Assembly (NCBI RefSeq): GCF_000003815.2 | Contig: NC_049985.1 | Coordinates: 10,390,206 to 10,454,205 of the forward strand | Length of the DNA stretch: 64,000 nucleotides | Origin: Branchiostoma floridae | Lineage: Eukaryota > Chordata > Leptocardii > Amphioxiformes > Branchiostomatidae | Direction of reading: 5' to 3' | Part shown: in pieces, positions 11,176-24,900 of the stretch | Numbering within the stretch: the first letter of the stretch is position 1 | How the letters are laid out: each line of letters begins with the position of its first letter | Program-made: the position numbers and the translations under genes | The notes under the pieces: generated by a model | What the model saw: only the letters and a program-made list of their open reading frames with translations | Database searches by the model: none | What the model was told of the DNA's origin: nothing

Positions 11176-14100
11176 CCATTTGCCAGAATACAAGGTTCTA
11201 CCCTGCAAGATCAAATCTTAATTCCCAGGAACTAGGAACTGCACCAGGAACTAGTTCTAACAAATCAGCGCAAATGGGTTTGTATTCAGCTAGAGGAAGG
11301 AGAGGATTACGAACTTCAAGGACTTGTAATGGTACGGTGTCCTTTTTTAGATACACTGTTGGAGATGGGAAGTCATGGCGGCAACCTCTACATCATTACA
11401 ACAGAAAAGCTTTCTTTTCAAGATGTTCACTCCCATACGTGTGCTTCTTAATAGCCGAAGCGGAAGAGATGTCCTGAACAGGAGAGCTCCCAGGCTAGCG
11501 TGGCTTAGATCAAAGTGGTCACAGCTTTGTCAAAACCTACACAGAGGCCAAGTGGAGAACATCACGTCTTTCACGGTGTTGTTTTATACTGAAAGGACAT
11601 TACAAAGGAAAGAGGTTTAACAGATTCACACTTGCTTTTGTAGTTGTTAGGAGAGGAAAAGCACTTCTTGTTCATGTTCAGTTGAGCAGGAAATGATGCT
11701 GAGATCTAAAGGTTTTCTAGTCTGTGCAGCTGAACTTTTGGGTTAGTACTAGTAGGTTACTAATTTAGTTTGAGACAGAATGAGGACAGTTAGTTGAAGT
11801 TGACTCTCTAAGTGTTAGTATTATTTTGTGCACTTAATATGCCAAGAAATTCTCCATGTTATTGATTGTGTTGTAGAACTAACTACAACTTAGTACAATG
11901 TTTAAACTTCAGGTCTAACACAAAGTGAAACCAGACTCGCCATAACAGTACCTAAATCAAAGCTGTGAGATTGTCATCTTCATTGAGAAATGTTAGTGTT
12001 GAATATTTGGTGTGAAGGACTCAACAAGTGGTTAAATAGTCTTGAAATAACCCACTTGCTGACAACTGTGTTTGATCAGGGCTTAACTAATTGGGTTGCT
12101 CCACACCTGTGTTTGAATTGTCCCTATTACACCTGGGAGAAGGAGATAGGGGGGGGCAGGGGGGGCCCCTATGAGCAATTAGACATGTCTTAACATGATA
12201 ATGGTCACAAGCATAAATCTCACTTTTGGAGACACATACAAAGTTAAAATTTTTTTTTTACTTTTTGTGAACTACGTATTTTCAAATCTGGAGTAAACAA
12301 ATGAATGAAAACATGATTCTTTTCTTACATCTGGAGTCTTGGCGTCAAAAAAGATGTGCAACTGAAGTACAATTGAAACTATATACTGGCACTGCATAGA
12401 CATAGTCTGGTTCCCAGTCTCTTTGAGCTTCAAATCCCTATCTTTTATGCAGTAGTCTATTCAGCTAATTACACCAGCTAAACCCTATGCTAAATACAGG
12501 AACCCTAATCCATAAAACAAAGGCCTGTAAAACACAAGCAGGATGTAGGGATTATCTCTACATGGTATTGTGCCAAGATACTGGGACCACCTGGAGTCGG
12601 ATGACACTGCTTACACCTGTTCCTACTTCATTATCAGGGCCTTATCAGTGCGAGGACTCCTGAAGGTGTCAGGTACTTGTCTAGGCTATGGGGGAGGTGA
12701 CAGAAGTGGGTTAGGAAGGAACCTTACCAATCATTAAATCTGTGACACCTACAGATGTACGTGTACAGTCCTACTTTCCAAGTAGAGGTTGAAGGAGAGA
12801 TGGTTACCTTCTTATAAATGCCTTACTTGGTAATGCATGTAGTTTCCCCCTGCTGAAGCGTGTGTAGGTGCATCCATGTACCAAAATCGAGCTGGTTTCA
12901 GTGCAGATGCAAACTGTGTAGACTTGAGTACATGTGTCACCATTGATGGATGAGTTTATCATGATCAGATTTGTTCTCCACAGATGGCACTGTCAGCTTC
13001 TCTGTTACTTATCAGGGCTACCAATTTGTCAAGGATCACAGAAAACTTGTCACCAAAGATTAGGAAATATATTTGGAATTTTGAGTGTCTAATAGATATC
13101 GAACAGTTCCATGACTATGAAAGTTATGACTGACACACTCATTTCTGACATGTGTCAACTTTCTCATTTCTATCCACGGAGTTGAGTTTTCAATCTAATA
13201 GGTTTCCTTTCGAAAGACAAAACCATAGCACAAAGTCAAAATAGGTGGTAGCAAGAATAGCAAAGTGGGTGGCACATAGGTATACCAAATATATGATATG
13301 TTTTGAATCCATCTTTGTTTCTCATTTCTTTTCATTTGCTGGCATAAATGAGATGGTAGCACATCAGAACTTGAAAAGGCAGCATGTTTGATATTGATTT
13401 ATCGTACACACTACACCTGTTTGTTTGCACTGGTTATTCTTTGTCATGTCCAGACAAAAATAGCAAAGAGGGTCACTGTGTTTACAGGACATCCTACACC
13501 CATCGCAAACTATGCCTGGGTCAGGGCAGTCAGTCAGAGGGTGGGGGCTCCAGGTCACCCTTGTCACAGGGCCTGTCTGACTCTGAGACCCTTCTATAAA
13601 CAGAGCTTTTCCCCTTCAATTACATTTGATTTTGTTTTGACTTTTACCTTTTTTTTACTCCATTACTCTTGTCATCACAGCCAGACTTTGCAGGATACTG
13701 TACTAGTATCCTCAAATATATACTAAATAGCTTACTGCTAATGGACAATCCTGTCTGCTTTATATATTCTCCTGAGATTTGTTTGAGTTAAACGGTTATG
13801 GTTTGAGTCAATGTTCAAGTACCTAGTGAAAAGGTTCATCTGATAAAATGTTGACGTTGGCATTGTCCATAGCAGTCTTCCCATAAATCCATCTTCCTCA
13901 GTCCCATCACTTTTCCATCTGTGTGCCCCCCTCTCCCTCTCGCTACAGGGGGGGCAGCCAGTCTGAGTTGTATAAACTCTGCTTTGACCTGAAGTTTAGA
14001 TATTGCGCACTCCCATGTAGATAAACAGGGTGTGTTGACCGAAAATACAAATGGTTGTTGATTTTGGCACTCGTACTGAAGGCTGGCTGCACATTTACTC

Positions 14101-14287
14101 TCTCTGATGATATTTCAACATGGCTCAAATGTGGGGCAGTCCCTTTTAAGTTTTAAATGAGAAATCTATCACCACTAATCAAAAAACAAATACAAATATA
14201 CCATCTATGTATGATGATATTTATCCACTATTGTGTGTTTGAGAGGTTTGTTTTGCATTTCCTTTGTCTTTGTTGGAAATAACCATG
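11176..14287. other. Probable intron upstream of the CSPG-repeat exon
   Basis: No exon was recognised. Two overlapping plus-strand frames at 11274-11620 and one at 13388-13726 show no domain. A pair of G-runs (8 and 7 G) lies at 12149-12165. Confidence 0.5.
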
Positions 14288-14307
14288 TTTCTATTGTTTC
14301 TATCCAG
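14288..14307 (+). promoter_or_regulatory. 3' splice site (acceptor)
   Basis: A pyrimidine-rich tract, TTTCTATTGTTTCTATCCAG, runs directly into the exon. It matches the animal acceptor consensus and fixes the exon start at 14308. Confidence 0.85.
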
Positions 14308-14397
14308 GCCAAATTGACGATATGTTGATCCACTACGTCATCCACGACAATGTCAACGCCACCAGTGACTCCTTTGTCTTCAAGGTCCAAGACAATG
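14308..14397 (+). CDS. Internal exon of a CSPG-repeat extracellular matrix protein (FRAS1/FREM-like)
   Basis: This 90-nt exon is bounded by a strong acceptor and a perfect GTAAGT donor. It starts with two bases finishing a codon, carries 29 full codons and ends with the first base (G) of the next, so it is a symmetric phase 1-1 exon. The frame reads QIDDMLIHYVIHDN then NATSDSFVFKVQDN, with Gly likely next. An acidic Q(I/L)DD stretch, an IHYVxHDxxxxxSDSFxFxVxD core and a final (D/N)G are the conserved second half of the CSPG repeat, a cadherin-like fold found in tandem in FRAS1, FREM1-3 and CSPG4/NG2. Those proteins are secreted or membrane-anchored and act in basement-membrane adhesion. Codons end mostly in C or G, unlike the surrounding AT-rich DNA. 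N-A-T is a potential N-glycosylation site. The rest of the repeat must lie in neighbouring exons that I could not find. Family assignment is confident; FRAS1, FREM or CSPG4 cannot be separated from 29 residues. Confidence 0.85.
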
Positions 14398-14403
14398 GTA
14401 AGT
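14398..14403 (+). promoter_or_regulatory. 5' splice site (donor)
   Basis: AATG|GTAAGT matches the donor consensus fully from +1 to +6 and ends the exon at 14397. Confidence 0.88.
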
Positions 14404-16229
14404 GTTATCAATTCTCTAAATGATGGAATTGATTAATTGAATAGTCAATTTTTGGTGTGTCTGTGTGTTTACAAATGTGTATGGCTGTCCTTGTGTGCAT
14501 CTGAGTGTTGTGCCATCCAATTCAATAAATGCTGGAGTCTACAGAAGGAGACCGAAGATGTAGAGAATGGAGTATGTGGAAAAATGAGGCGACTTCCCAG
14601 GGAGCGTGAACTTGAAAAAGAGTTCAAAGCACATTCTTCTCTAATCTCTATACATCCGCCTCAGGTGTACTTAAAGATAATCTTACTAATGACTCTTTTG
14701 AAAGTCTTTGACTCATTCTGTGCCGACTTTGCAACGCCATTGCAAAATCAAAATGAAGTGGTGTTGATCGGACGTAATCCAGACTATCATTTTGTAAAGG
14801 TTACTAAGTCGTAACGGGCGAATGGCGATTTTTGTCTGCGGAATGCTGGCGAACAAAACCACGGTAAATCAGACCTTGCTACGCCCAAAGAAAGGTTGTG
14901 CACCCGACATCGAATGAAGCTGGGAAAGGTTTTCCCAAACAATTGCTTGTTTTCCTTACAGTTCCCCCCTTTCTTTGCCAGGTCCAGCCAGGGATAGGTA
15001 AATATTTGGGTCTGCTTGTACAGTATTTGGATAGTCTATGGGGCCAGGTACGTTGCTTTGTCGTAGGACCCTGAGGTTGTAATGGATATCGTTGCGTACA
15101 TTGTAGCCTGTCAAGTTGAACCTGCCGCTCGCAGAGATTTAAGACAATGGTAGGCTCTCTGGAGCTAGATCCTCAAATTACAAATACATGTGGATGGATT
15201 CAGAGTCTCTTCAAATGGAGCTGACCTTGACGGCTGTGAAGTGAAGGCACTTAACTTCCCACTATCTTCAGAAAAGCTGTCTTGGAATGGCTCTCAAAGT
15301 CAAACAAAGTCAAAGATCGCGGCTGGGGGACCCAAAGTTGTCTGTAATGATTTAACAATTGGGAAAACTCAACTACGAGCTTACTCAGGTTCCATGGATT
15401 CTTAGACACCTTTGAATGTAAATTAGAAGTTGTAACACAAGATTTGGACTCAGCAGTGGGTGCAGGTTATCATACATCTGTATAATGATTTCATAAATGT
15501 GTGTAAAAGGTATAATAGTATATTAGTGAAGGCTGTATAATAATGCATTATTAGGAATGTCAAGTAATGTGTCATACAATATCTGCTGTTGATAGTGACA
15601 GGACTATTTGAAGTTCATGTAAAAGTTCAATGATAGATGAATTGCAGTCACAGATTATGAGCACCCACTGGTAATTGTGAGGTATTTAGCAGCCAATGCC
15701 TAAACAGATTGTATTTGTCGACACATGATTCCTTCACACAATCATGCAAGGTTCATTCTCACAAATACGACAAATACTTGACAAATTGTGAGAGCAAACT
15801 GTTTGGATTGGTTACTGTCCTATCCAGTGTCTTTTATGTTTGACACTGTTGTGTTAATTAACTGGTGTGATCCTTTTATTGACTGCCTTGTTAGCCCATT
15901 GAGGTGTGAAATCCTGTGAAAAAGGCCCCCCATGCAACTACACTGATTTGCATAAGAAACGAATGTGTATCGCTTTCAAAATAATTTTCACCATCCATCA
16001 ACTTAGTTCATTGCCTAGTTGTGGTTGATTGGCATAGCATTGAGCAAATTTGTTAGGAAACAAGAAAATGTTCTTTCCTAGTATTTGTCAGACCATTGTG
16101 ATGTTCAATGTAACATATATCCTGACATCAAACTTTGTATTATCAAACCTTTTTGAAAGATTAGATTGGGGTTGGGCTCTGTCATCCATCACAGAAACAA
16201 CTGAGCTATCTTTGATTCTTTCCCAGCAT
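14404..16229. other. Probable intron downstream of the CSPG-repeat exon
   Basis: A 125-codon plus-strand frame (14437-14814) starts just after the exon but is Cys- and Lys-rich with no domain and does not continue the CSPG frame. A double acceptor-like tract (TTTTCCTTACAG, then CCCCTTTCTTTGCCAG) at about 14950-14982 has no plausible exon after it. Confidence 0.5.
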
Positions 16230-16495
16230 TTATGATGACCTAGAGTATGTATTTTGATACCAAATTGAGAAAGAAAAAAAAAAAAGATCTTCAATGGTCA
16301 ATTATCAAAGCATCTTGCTTCCTGGATTTTTGAAATAAACCCATTTCCATGGGAGGAAATACAACCAAAAGCCTAGGACAGGGTTATGTCATGCCTAATG
16401 AAGCTTGTCTATGTATTCTGATACCAAATTTTGGCAATGCTGAAGAAGATCTATAATGATTATCTTGTTATGAAAACTTCCTGCTTCCTGGCTTC
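16230..16495. repeat. Two-copy imperfect tandem duplication, period about 164 bp
   Basis: TATGTATTTTGATACCAAAT at 16246 recurs as TATGTATTCTGATACCAAAT at 16410. Both are followed by an A/G-rich stretch, AAGATCT, AATGRT...TTAT, and CTTGCTTCCTGG or CTTCCTGCTTCCTGG. The copies differ by many substitutions and by an A-run expansion in the first. No coding capacity is evident. Confidence 0.75.
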
Positions 16496-18828
16496 CTGCC
16501 GGGCTGCTCTTGCCCACTTGAACAGTAGCTCTGGTGTCAATCAACTCCAATTCCAGTCTCAAGGTTGGGGGTCCTGACTCTCCTGCCTGCAGGACATTCA
16601 ATTTGACCAGATCACTGCACAAATCTATATCTGATGGGCTACATGTTGAATAGTTGCCTTGTGTGTACACCTTGTCAAACAGCATTTTTGTTTTCATCAT
16701 TTTCCAAGCGCATTCAAATTGGGCATTGCTTTGTATTGAATATCTCTACAACATTAGCTACATTAGTATAAATGTAACATTGTCACGGGACACTTAATTT
16801 GTCTTACTTTGATTGGGATAATAGTTCACTTCAATTCAGTATAAAAACTGTCAGTGGTGAGTCAAATGACAACAGTAATTGTGCTGCACAAATACCCATA
16901 AAGACTAAACTGTTGGAAATGACAGTGGGGTCATCTGAGTGCCTTCCTCTGGGTAGGGGTGACATTGAATCTGTCTGGTCACACTGCAGCTGGGTGACCA
17001 CCGAACAGGGTTGAACAGGCCACAAATGAAATCCTCAGGAGGTAAATTAGATGAGTAGTTTAAGATTTAAACATGTCTCGACCCTCCTTATACCACGCCT
17101 TGTACAACATTAAAGGGGCAATAGCTTTGGCTTCCTGGGTGATCTATTAAGCTAAAATAGACTGCTGCAAACTTGGAGACACATGTGAATGCTTGGGTAC
17201 CAACAGGGGACGATTAGAGAGGGATAAGAAACAGAATGATATGTTGGGTACTTATGACTGCATCAGAATAGCTTTGAATTGGAGATACCTGCGACACATG
17301 GATTCCAGCAACACATAGAAACATATTTTTTTGGTAGAATGTAGATCGAGCAGACGGCTCCACTAAATTATCTTCAAGGCTCTTTACAGCCCAGGATTGA
17401 TGGGAAGAGTCACCCAGTGTCACTGTCTCTCCCAGATGTTTTGCCAACTCCCTTTACTCTTCCCAAATCTCTGTCCAAACCGCAACAAATCCTATCAGCA
17501 GCCTGTCACTGTTGTCTCCTTAGCTGAAGTTTCACCTTGACTTCTGCCAGTGGGGGGAAGTACAACAGACAGATGAAGTCCAAGGAGGTTAAAGAAGTCT
17601 CATTTCAGCATCCTTGTACAGTATTTATACCTCAACTCCCACCGAGATCAAAGGATAGAATACCTGTTGAGGATACCACCTACTGTCATTCATTGGGACA
17701 GCTGTCAGTGGTCGGTGTCTTTAGTATATAGGTCTTGCTAACAGTACTTCTAGATCTAGTGGTTTTGGTGGTTTCTGAATGGGCTGGGTATCCCAGTTTG
17801 ACTGCTTAGACAGTTGCTACCCATCTACCAACCACAAGCAATGTATCCTAACTAATGGTTGTTCCAAGACTAATATTTTCAAGCAAAGGAAGAATTTCAG
17901 AGAGCTTTGAAGGGATTCTGCTCTTAGCTAGCTTTCACATTTTCCTTGAATCATGTTCATTTTAGAGTAGCTATGGCTACTATAATCTAGTTTGTCAGCA
18001 TCCCTGGGGGTTGTACATGTACATATTGTGTTCATACCTGTAGCAAGCATCCAGAAAAGCAAATTGCAGAAGACCTTTAGACCTTGTACTAGTTGTAGCC
18101 TTGATGGGTGTAAAAGTATTCTTTTGTTGATGCCAAATTTAATGAGAATTCCAAAAGACTCTACAAGATTGATGGAAGTAGTAGGGTGTAGGAAGACTGT
18201 GTATGCCTCTCTTCAATTAGACTTCAGGGAACATTGAAATTTCACCTCAGCTGGAAAATGTGGTGATGATGAGGCTAAATGTGTTTGTGTGGGGTGGGGA
18301 GGGGAGGGGTGATGAACACCATGGGTACAGTGTTTATCTCAGCTGTACAACACACAGCATAATGGCTACCCTGTCTGGTGCTGGGAAGGGAGGACAAGCC
18401 TTGCACATCTGGTCCCCACTTGTATCTGATGGTTTGTCTTTTATTTGAATCATAGACAAGCTGTATGAAAGGAACCATAGTTCGGAGGAGAAAGCTGTCA
18501 CTACTGATGGCATGGTTTCACTTGAAGATAGCTGTGGGAAGTGAAGGTCTTCGTTCTCCATTGTGGTGAAACGGAACTCACACGTCCAGACCCACTTTCT
18601 CAAGGCACGGCCCGCTGCCAACAAAACGTCAACTTCAACAGTCAAGATATTAAAAGGTGTCACAATATGTCTTTAAAAGCCTCTCAGATGAATACCCTAT
18701 TACAGCAGAGAGGGAGACTTTGCTACATCCCAGTTTGAGTAACATTGAATGTCTGGAAGACTTCCAAGACCCAAGTGTGGTCAAGGACGGATTGCAGACA
18801 TTGTGGTGCCTGGTTTCATACCTCCTGC
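16496..18828. other. Unassigned, probable intron DNA
   Basis: Open frames of 60-109 codons occur on both strands (16395-16700 minus, 16799-17014 plus, 18334-18663 minus, 18541-18738 plus). None has a recognisable domain, and none is bounded by a convincing acceptor-donor pair. Confidence 0.5.
18291..18309 (+). other. Canonical G-quadruplex motif
   Basis: GGGGTGGGGAGGGGAGGGG comprises four G4 tracts with single-base loops, the arrangement that forms the most stable parallel quadruplexes. It is on the same strand as the CSPG-repeat exon, so if both are in one transcript it would also be present in the pre-mRNA. A role is not shown by the sequence. Confidence 0.85.
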
Positions 18829-18905
18829 ATTTATCATAAACAAAAATCTCTTGTTGAAAGAACTTAGAATTTATCATAAGCAAAGATCTTTTGTTGAAAG
18901 AACTT
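18829..18905. repeat. Two-copy tandem repeat, period 40 bp
   Basis: ATTTATCATAAACAAAAATC at 18829 recurs as ATTTATCATAAGCAAAGATC at 18869, each followed by TNTTGTTGAAAGAACTT. Only a few bases differ, suggesting a fairly recent local duplication. Confidence 0.88.
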
Positions 18906-21900
18906 CGTAATGGACATAAATGGTCCTAAGGGAGAGTTGGGTACAGGATTTCTGCCCAGATTACCCAGGTAGATTTCAGCTCAGGGTCCTGCCGGATTCA
19001 GACCTATGCTTCCCACATGTTCTTTTTGGCAGGTACAGCCTGAGAATCACTGTATGTGGAAAGAAATGAAGAGAAAGACAGATAGCTCAGCTTTGAAATA
19101 CACAGTTCTTCAATTTCAGTTTGGCCCAGACTTTTGATTTGTGAGACTCCTTTCCTCAAGACATTGAAACAGTGCAGATTTCCCACTTAGACTCTGGTGT
19201 CTAATATCAACATTTCACCCATGGACAAAGTGCAGTTAGCAAGAGTTTTTCCAGCAATTTCTCCGTAATCCTTGATCTTAATTCTCAAACCTTCTTGTCC
19301 ATTTTACTAAATAAGCATTATTCAAGACGATACTCCAGAAGATAAGAGTTTTATCTCTACTGTCTGTTTATATTTCAGCAAGAATTTGTGATATCTAGCA
19401 GATGAATGAAAATCAAAACCCAAGTTTCCCCATTGGACATTAGACAGGTGAGCATGTAGGAGAGGAACATCTGCAGAGGAAATTTTACTAGAAGAAAGCT
19501 GATACTCTTGTCAGTCATGAACTTACTACAGTGCTTACCTACTTTATGGCAGTAAAAAATCATTGCATTTGGCTAAGTCCGAACATTTTATAAGGTATCC
19601 TAGAGTTACAGCATCTCCTCATATTCAGCCTTTCACTCTCTGAAGATCTCTGAAGTTGATCCCATTTGCATCTCACCTTTCCTCAAGGATCTCTTGTGTT
19701 TACAGAGGGAAATGTGTGCCCCTAACCCCTGAAGAGTTCACCCAGTTTCTGTTCCTCCAATACCAAGGGTTTATGCCTAAATGTTTTCTCTAATCAGAGA
19801 TCCACCAATCAGCAGGCAGCCTTGTTAATTCCTGGCTCAGGGCAGGAAGGATTGGAATTTCTCCTGATTTAATTGGGATCAGCAAGCAAAATAATGAGCT
19901 TTTCTGGGGGGATTAAATTTGTAGTCCCCAAAGTGGTGATGTATGGGGATTGCATGGATAGGAATGTTAGACAGGCTGCCTTTGTTGAAAAGGGACTGCA
20001 TTGGATCCTCCATGCTGAGAACTGAAGATGTAGACATGGTAAAGGAGTCCTCTTTAATAGTGGGCTTCTCAAAGAAAATCACTGTACTTATTTGCAGGCC
20101 ACTCCATAAAACATCAATGAAGGTATAACCCTCAAACAGATTTTGAGCCATTGCTTAAAAAAGGCTTGACTGAATTTCTGAGACTGTGGTGAAATAATGC
20201 TGAGGTAGATGGACTAGGTGAGGTGAGGTGAGATGGTCTAGCTCCCAGATGAGGTGCTTGGTAGTTTTGGGCATGAGATTTGAATTAAGGATGGCAGAAG
20301 ACTATATACAGTTTATGTAGCATTCTCTTACCATAGTTGATAGCTGTGAAAATATAAGGTTCCTGTTTGTCCCCCTTTCCTGTTATGAGAGTAACATGAG
20401 CTAAGGAGAGCTGCAAGGACCCCCCAGTCCTCCAAAGTAATACCTCCCAATGCTAACACCTCAGTATAGAGGGGACTCCCAACTATAGCATGTCTAATTG
20501 TTGGCTGATGCCATTTTAACTGCATGACTGAAGCCTCAGCCAAAGGTGTTCATGGATTTTTTCCTTTGATTAACGATTATTTGATGAAGTTGAAGTACAG
20601 AAAAGGTAACTGAGAGGTGATGGTAAGAGAAGGGAAGTTTTCCATCACGTCAGTGGTTATGCAGTCATATTATGTTTCACTTTCACTGTGACATTGCATT
20701 TTCTTTCCAACTTATATCATAAAGATTAACAAATTCTTCCTTCTCCATAAAAATGCCTAAGGTTTAAGTCATATCAAATTTAGAGATGTCACTCTCCAAA
20801 GGGACTCTCCAGAGATCGGGTCTCTTGAGTAATGATGTCCAGATTTGATTGTTTGCATAGAAATATTTGGTTGTAGTTCCAGAAATACCAGGAGAAAGTT
20901 CCCATAAAGCAGAACCAATCAGCAATGGGGCCTCACACAGTGTCGGGTTGTAATGAGGAGCGATTACTAGGGACAAGGGTCAAGGGTTAGGAACTGACCA
21001 GTTGAAGTCCAACAGAGAATTCAATCAGAATTTTATGGGGTGAACCCAAGAGTGACATGACCAGAAAAGTAGTTCCATCAGTTTATAGATGGATGATTAA
21101 TTGTCATGTTGTTTTAGTACTTAACTGGTTTCAAAGTGGGTTGTGTACTTATAGGTTGACCACACCGCTCTTGTACAGAATGTTTTAAAAGGTTTCCCAT
21201 AAAAAGATGTGCCGCTTTGACTTCATACTGTAGGAGACTGACAGCTTGTCATGTCAAGGGTACACCATGAAATGTGTTACCCTAGAGAGGTGAAAATCAA
21301 GATTTCATAGTGGATCCAATTTTGTATGCAGTAGAAATGATTCAAGACAATGTTGAACCAAGTAGAGACAATTGCATAAAGCAGTGACTTCTGAATGTAC
21401 AGTAGAAGATGTTGGTGATGGTCAGCTTGATCATGAAACAGGAGAAGTGCAGGACACCAGGACAGGCAGGGGAGGATGGTCCACCCTGAGGTTGGCCTGT
21501 CAGCATGATTTTATGGAAATGGAGATCAAAAAGCCCGGCTGTGCCATGGATGACAAACAGATGTAACCCTGATCATCCAGCTGTCATGTCTCCCCTCATG
21601 GATGATGCTCCATCTGTCTGCAAGTGTGGCGCTGGTCAGGGGTCTGCATTTGTGTTAGGGATTCCTGCTTGTCTATCGATTATTGTTAGGGATTACAAGA
21701 GAGAAAACCAACTGACTGGAAAGATTTCCTGGTATGTGTGGATAATGAAATGCCCAGCATGCTCTCATTAAATCTTGAAGAAAGATGGTACCAGGAGTTA
21801 TAAACAAGGGGGGTGTCACATCATTAGATAAAGTCCCAGAGTGTGCTTTATATACACCATGTAGATCTATTTGTCCAGAGAGCAGCATATAGTAAAATTA

Positions 21901-24900
21901 CAGATACAGATAAATTCGGTCCTCACGAATTTTACATGATCTAGCCTTGAAATGATGGCAAAGAAGGATAGAAAAGGTCCGAAGATCATTCATTGTGTTT
22001 TTGTTGAATGGAAGAGTACATGTAATTACAGCACAGGATAGATCTTAGATGTGCCCCACAAACATGTCCACCTGTTCCACGGACTGCAGGGGTAGCCTTC
22101 CAGACATCTGACTTCCTCCTCTGAGGACTTTACCAGACATCTTACTTCAGCACGCAGCACCACATCCATCGAAACCTCCCAACACAATGGCTAAACAGTG
22201 CTTTTACTTATAACTGTCTTATCTACAGACTTTTCTCCTCAATCTTTGAAGTTCAATATCTTTCCAACACAATTTTCCTTATACCAATATTGTCTTGCCT
22301 AGTGTGACAGACAACAGATACACCCAGTTTGTAATGTTTCTGAAGTTTACAGTGTGGAACAATGTCTTTCTGTTTGCTTTACATCTAAGAAAAACAAAGT
22401 ACGGTGTCTACTAACAGTTAATCTTTCGTGCATTTCATCCTTGATAGGGTTTTCACAGAGTTATCTGAGACTTTAAGCTTATTGTGTGGCATCCAAGGAA
22501 AACTCTTGCAAGGTGGTCTTTGGTTATCAGAAGCCTTCCCTCTCCTACCTTGACTGAAACCTAGCTCCACCCTCTTTGCCCTTCAGAATGTCTGAGGAAG
22601 TGATACCTCTCTGATTGCTGGCTGATAGGAAACCTAAGAATAAGAGGCTATCCTTATCAGATTCCTAATCATGAAACACTTATGAGCTGATTACTGCAAT
22701 TAAGTTCACCAAAACTAAGTGATGAAAAGAGAAGGGTGGTTTTGTTGGTAGAGTGGACAATGGACCAGGCTGCAATTTCAGTGTTTCAACCTTGTAGTGT
22801 GCCTGTGACATGGTCGTCTGATAAAAAGCCTTGATAGGAAAGACAAACTCAGTTTGATACTGAACTGTAGGCAAACAAAAGGCATGCCTGTGCTCCCCTG
22901 AGTATTTGGGGTGGCACCAGTAGAAAGTTCTAGGGACATACCCACCAGGAGTTGACTGATAGACTGTACCATGGCCAAGCTGAGGGGTGCTTTATTAGTA
23001 AGTTTTATGCTTAAGATATTCACCACATACCACACATTGATGTAAGGAGGCAGTGCCTTTGGTTCCCAGCAATGCCAATGCCTTCATCACACACCATACA
23101 CAAACCTCTATGATCTCCAAGCAGATGTTTGGCTTTCCCGTTTTCATGCTCAGGGAAACTTAGATTTTTACCCAAATATTTGGTTGGAAACTAGAACCTC
23201 TGTGGAGTTGAGGGGTATGAAAAAGACCTATTACACAGAGAACAACTGTTGATTTTTCCTCCTCAGGCAAACCAAATAGCACTCCCTATCAAGGACAGTA
23301 ATCAAAACTGCCTTAGACTGCAACAAAGAACATCTCAAAAGCATGGTCAGTCAGGCCAAGTCAGGTGCAAAGGTGCATAGGCAATGTTTTGGCACTGGAT
23401 ACCTTTTTCCATGCCTTCCATTTTCCTGAGGCAAATACCATTACATTGATTGATAGATATTGAGAAATGGTCCATGCCAATCTAAGAGACACCAAACAAA
23501 GTGTTTATTGAATGCCATGAACACATTGCAAGGGGTGAACAAATTGAAAGCCCATGCCTTTGAAGGCTTGGCTGAGAAAGAAAAAGGAGAATAGCTGAGT
23601 CTGCATTCTTAAGGATTTTAAGAGACCATGATTAAGGTGGGATTAAGAAGGGATTAAGTGTCTTGAAAGATGTGTCGTTGTCCTCTCTTTGAAGTTTCAA
23701 AAACCTTTTGTAGATATTGAAATTTGGTATTGTGAGACAATTCTTATAATGTTGGAAGAGATTTGCAATTCTGTGGTGAAATTGGCTTGCATGGCTAATG
23801 GTTTTCTTGCATTTTTCATTGTCATTAGTTCCAAGTTTATCCCAAAACACACCTTTTCATAAAATAGCCTTGGCTCAATGTCATTAGATGCCCTGAGAAA
23901 GAAAGCCCATCATCAATCAAGACTTTTCTCTGACAGGATTTTCAAGATTGTAGTATCGGTTTTCTTAGGTGACATGACAAATATTAACCTTGATAGACAC
24001 TTTGCTAATTGCTTGATGAAAGAGCCTTTGTTACAGAAGCCACTTTGTGCTGACATGTGTAATACTCTCCCTCTCCTCAATGTGATTTTAAATGTTTGGT
24101 CATTTCCCACAAATGGGTTCCTTCATCAACTTTATTGCATGAACCAAACCCTTGACCCAAGATGACCCCCTGAATTAAAGGTTAATGGTTTGTGACACCT
24201 TTAGGAGGGGGGAACACCTTCTGTAGAAAATACTTCCACCATGGCGGTAATAAAAACTCTCCATTGACCATCATCCGTGATGGTCACATTAGTGAACAAT
24301 GAACCAGTGTAGAATAGATGGACCTTGAAATAAGTAGGAAAGAATGACTTCAAGGACAATTAACAGGTGCAATCTTGGCTGTAAAAAGAAGGAAAATAGA
24401 TAATGTCATATTATTTATGAAAGACAGCTTGAAATGAAGGGACAGAGTATTAGCTTTTTATTCATTCTTAAGTTGCTCTCTCTTAAGAAGGAAATGTTTA
24501 TGATGGGGGTTTAATTGAGTACAAAATGACTGAAAATGCTATTTGAAATAGATGCTATTGATGCTCAATGGTGCTTGACCGGTCGAACATTGGGCCACCC
24601 AAAATTCAGGTCGTTTTACCAGCAGAAACAGGGCTGATTGTGCCACTGTTTCCAGCTGGGAGGGCCCTCTGGTCCAGTCACATTCATTCAGTGGAGTTCA
24701 GGTGCTGCCAAACAAGCAAAAAATAAACCAAGAAGTAAAAGGTTTACTCTTCAGTGTCTACCAGACCGAAGTGCAGTACTATAACTACAACTATAACAGA
24801 TGGTGCTGATACTTAGAACAAGTCAAATCAGAAGACCTTTGTGTGGGGCCTTGTTACCAGTACCTCTGACCTTGAAATCGAACATTTACGTAAACTCAGG

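Noticed and set aside
14930-15000. Micro-exon of 16 nt between two CAG acceptors and GGTAAA
   Set aside because: Too short to judge, not in a frame that continues the CSPG repeat, and easily produced by chance.
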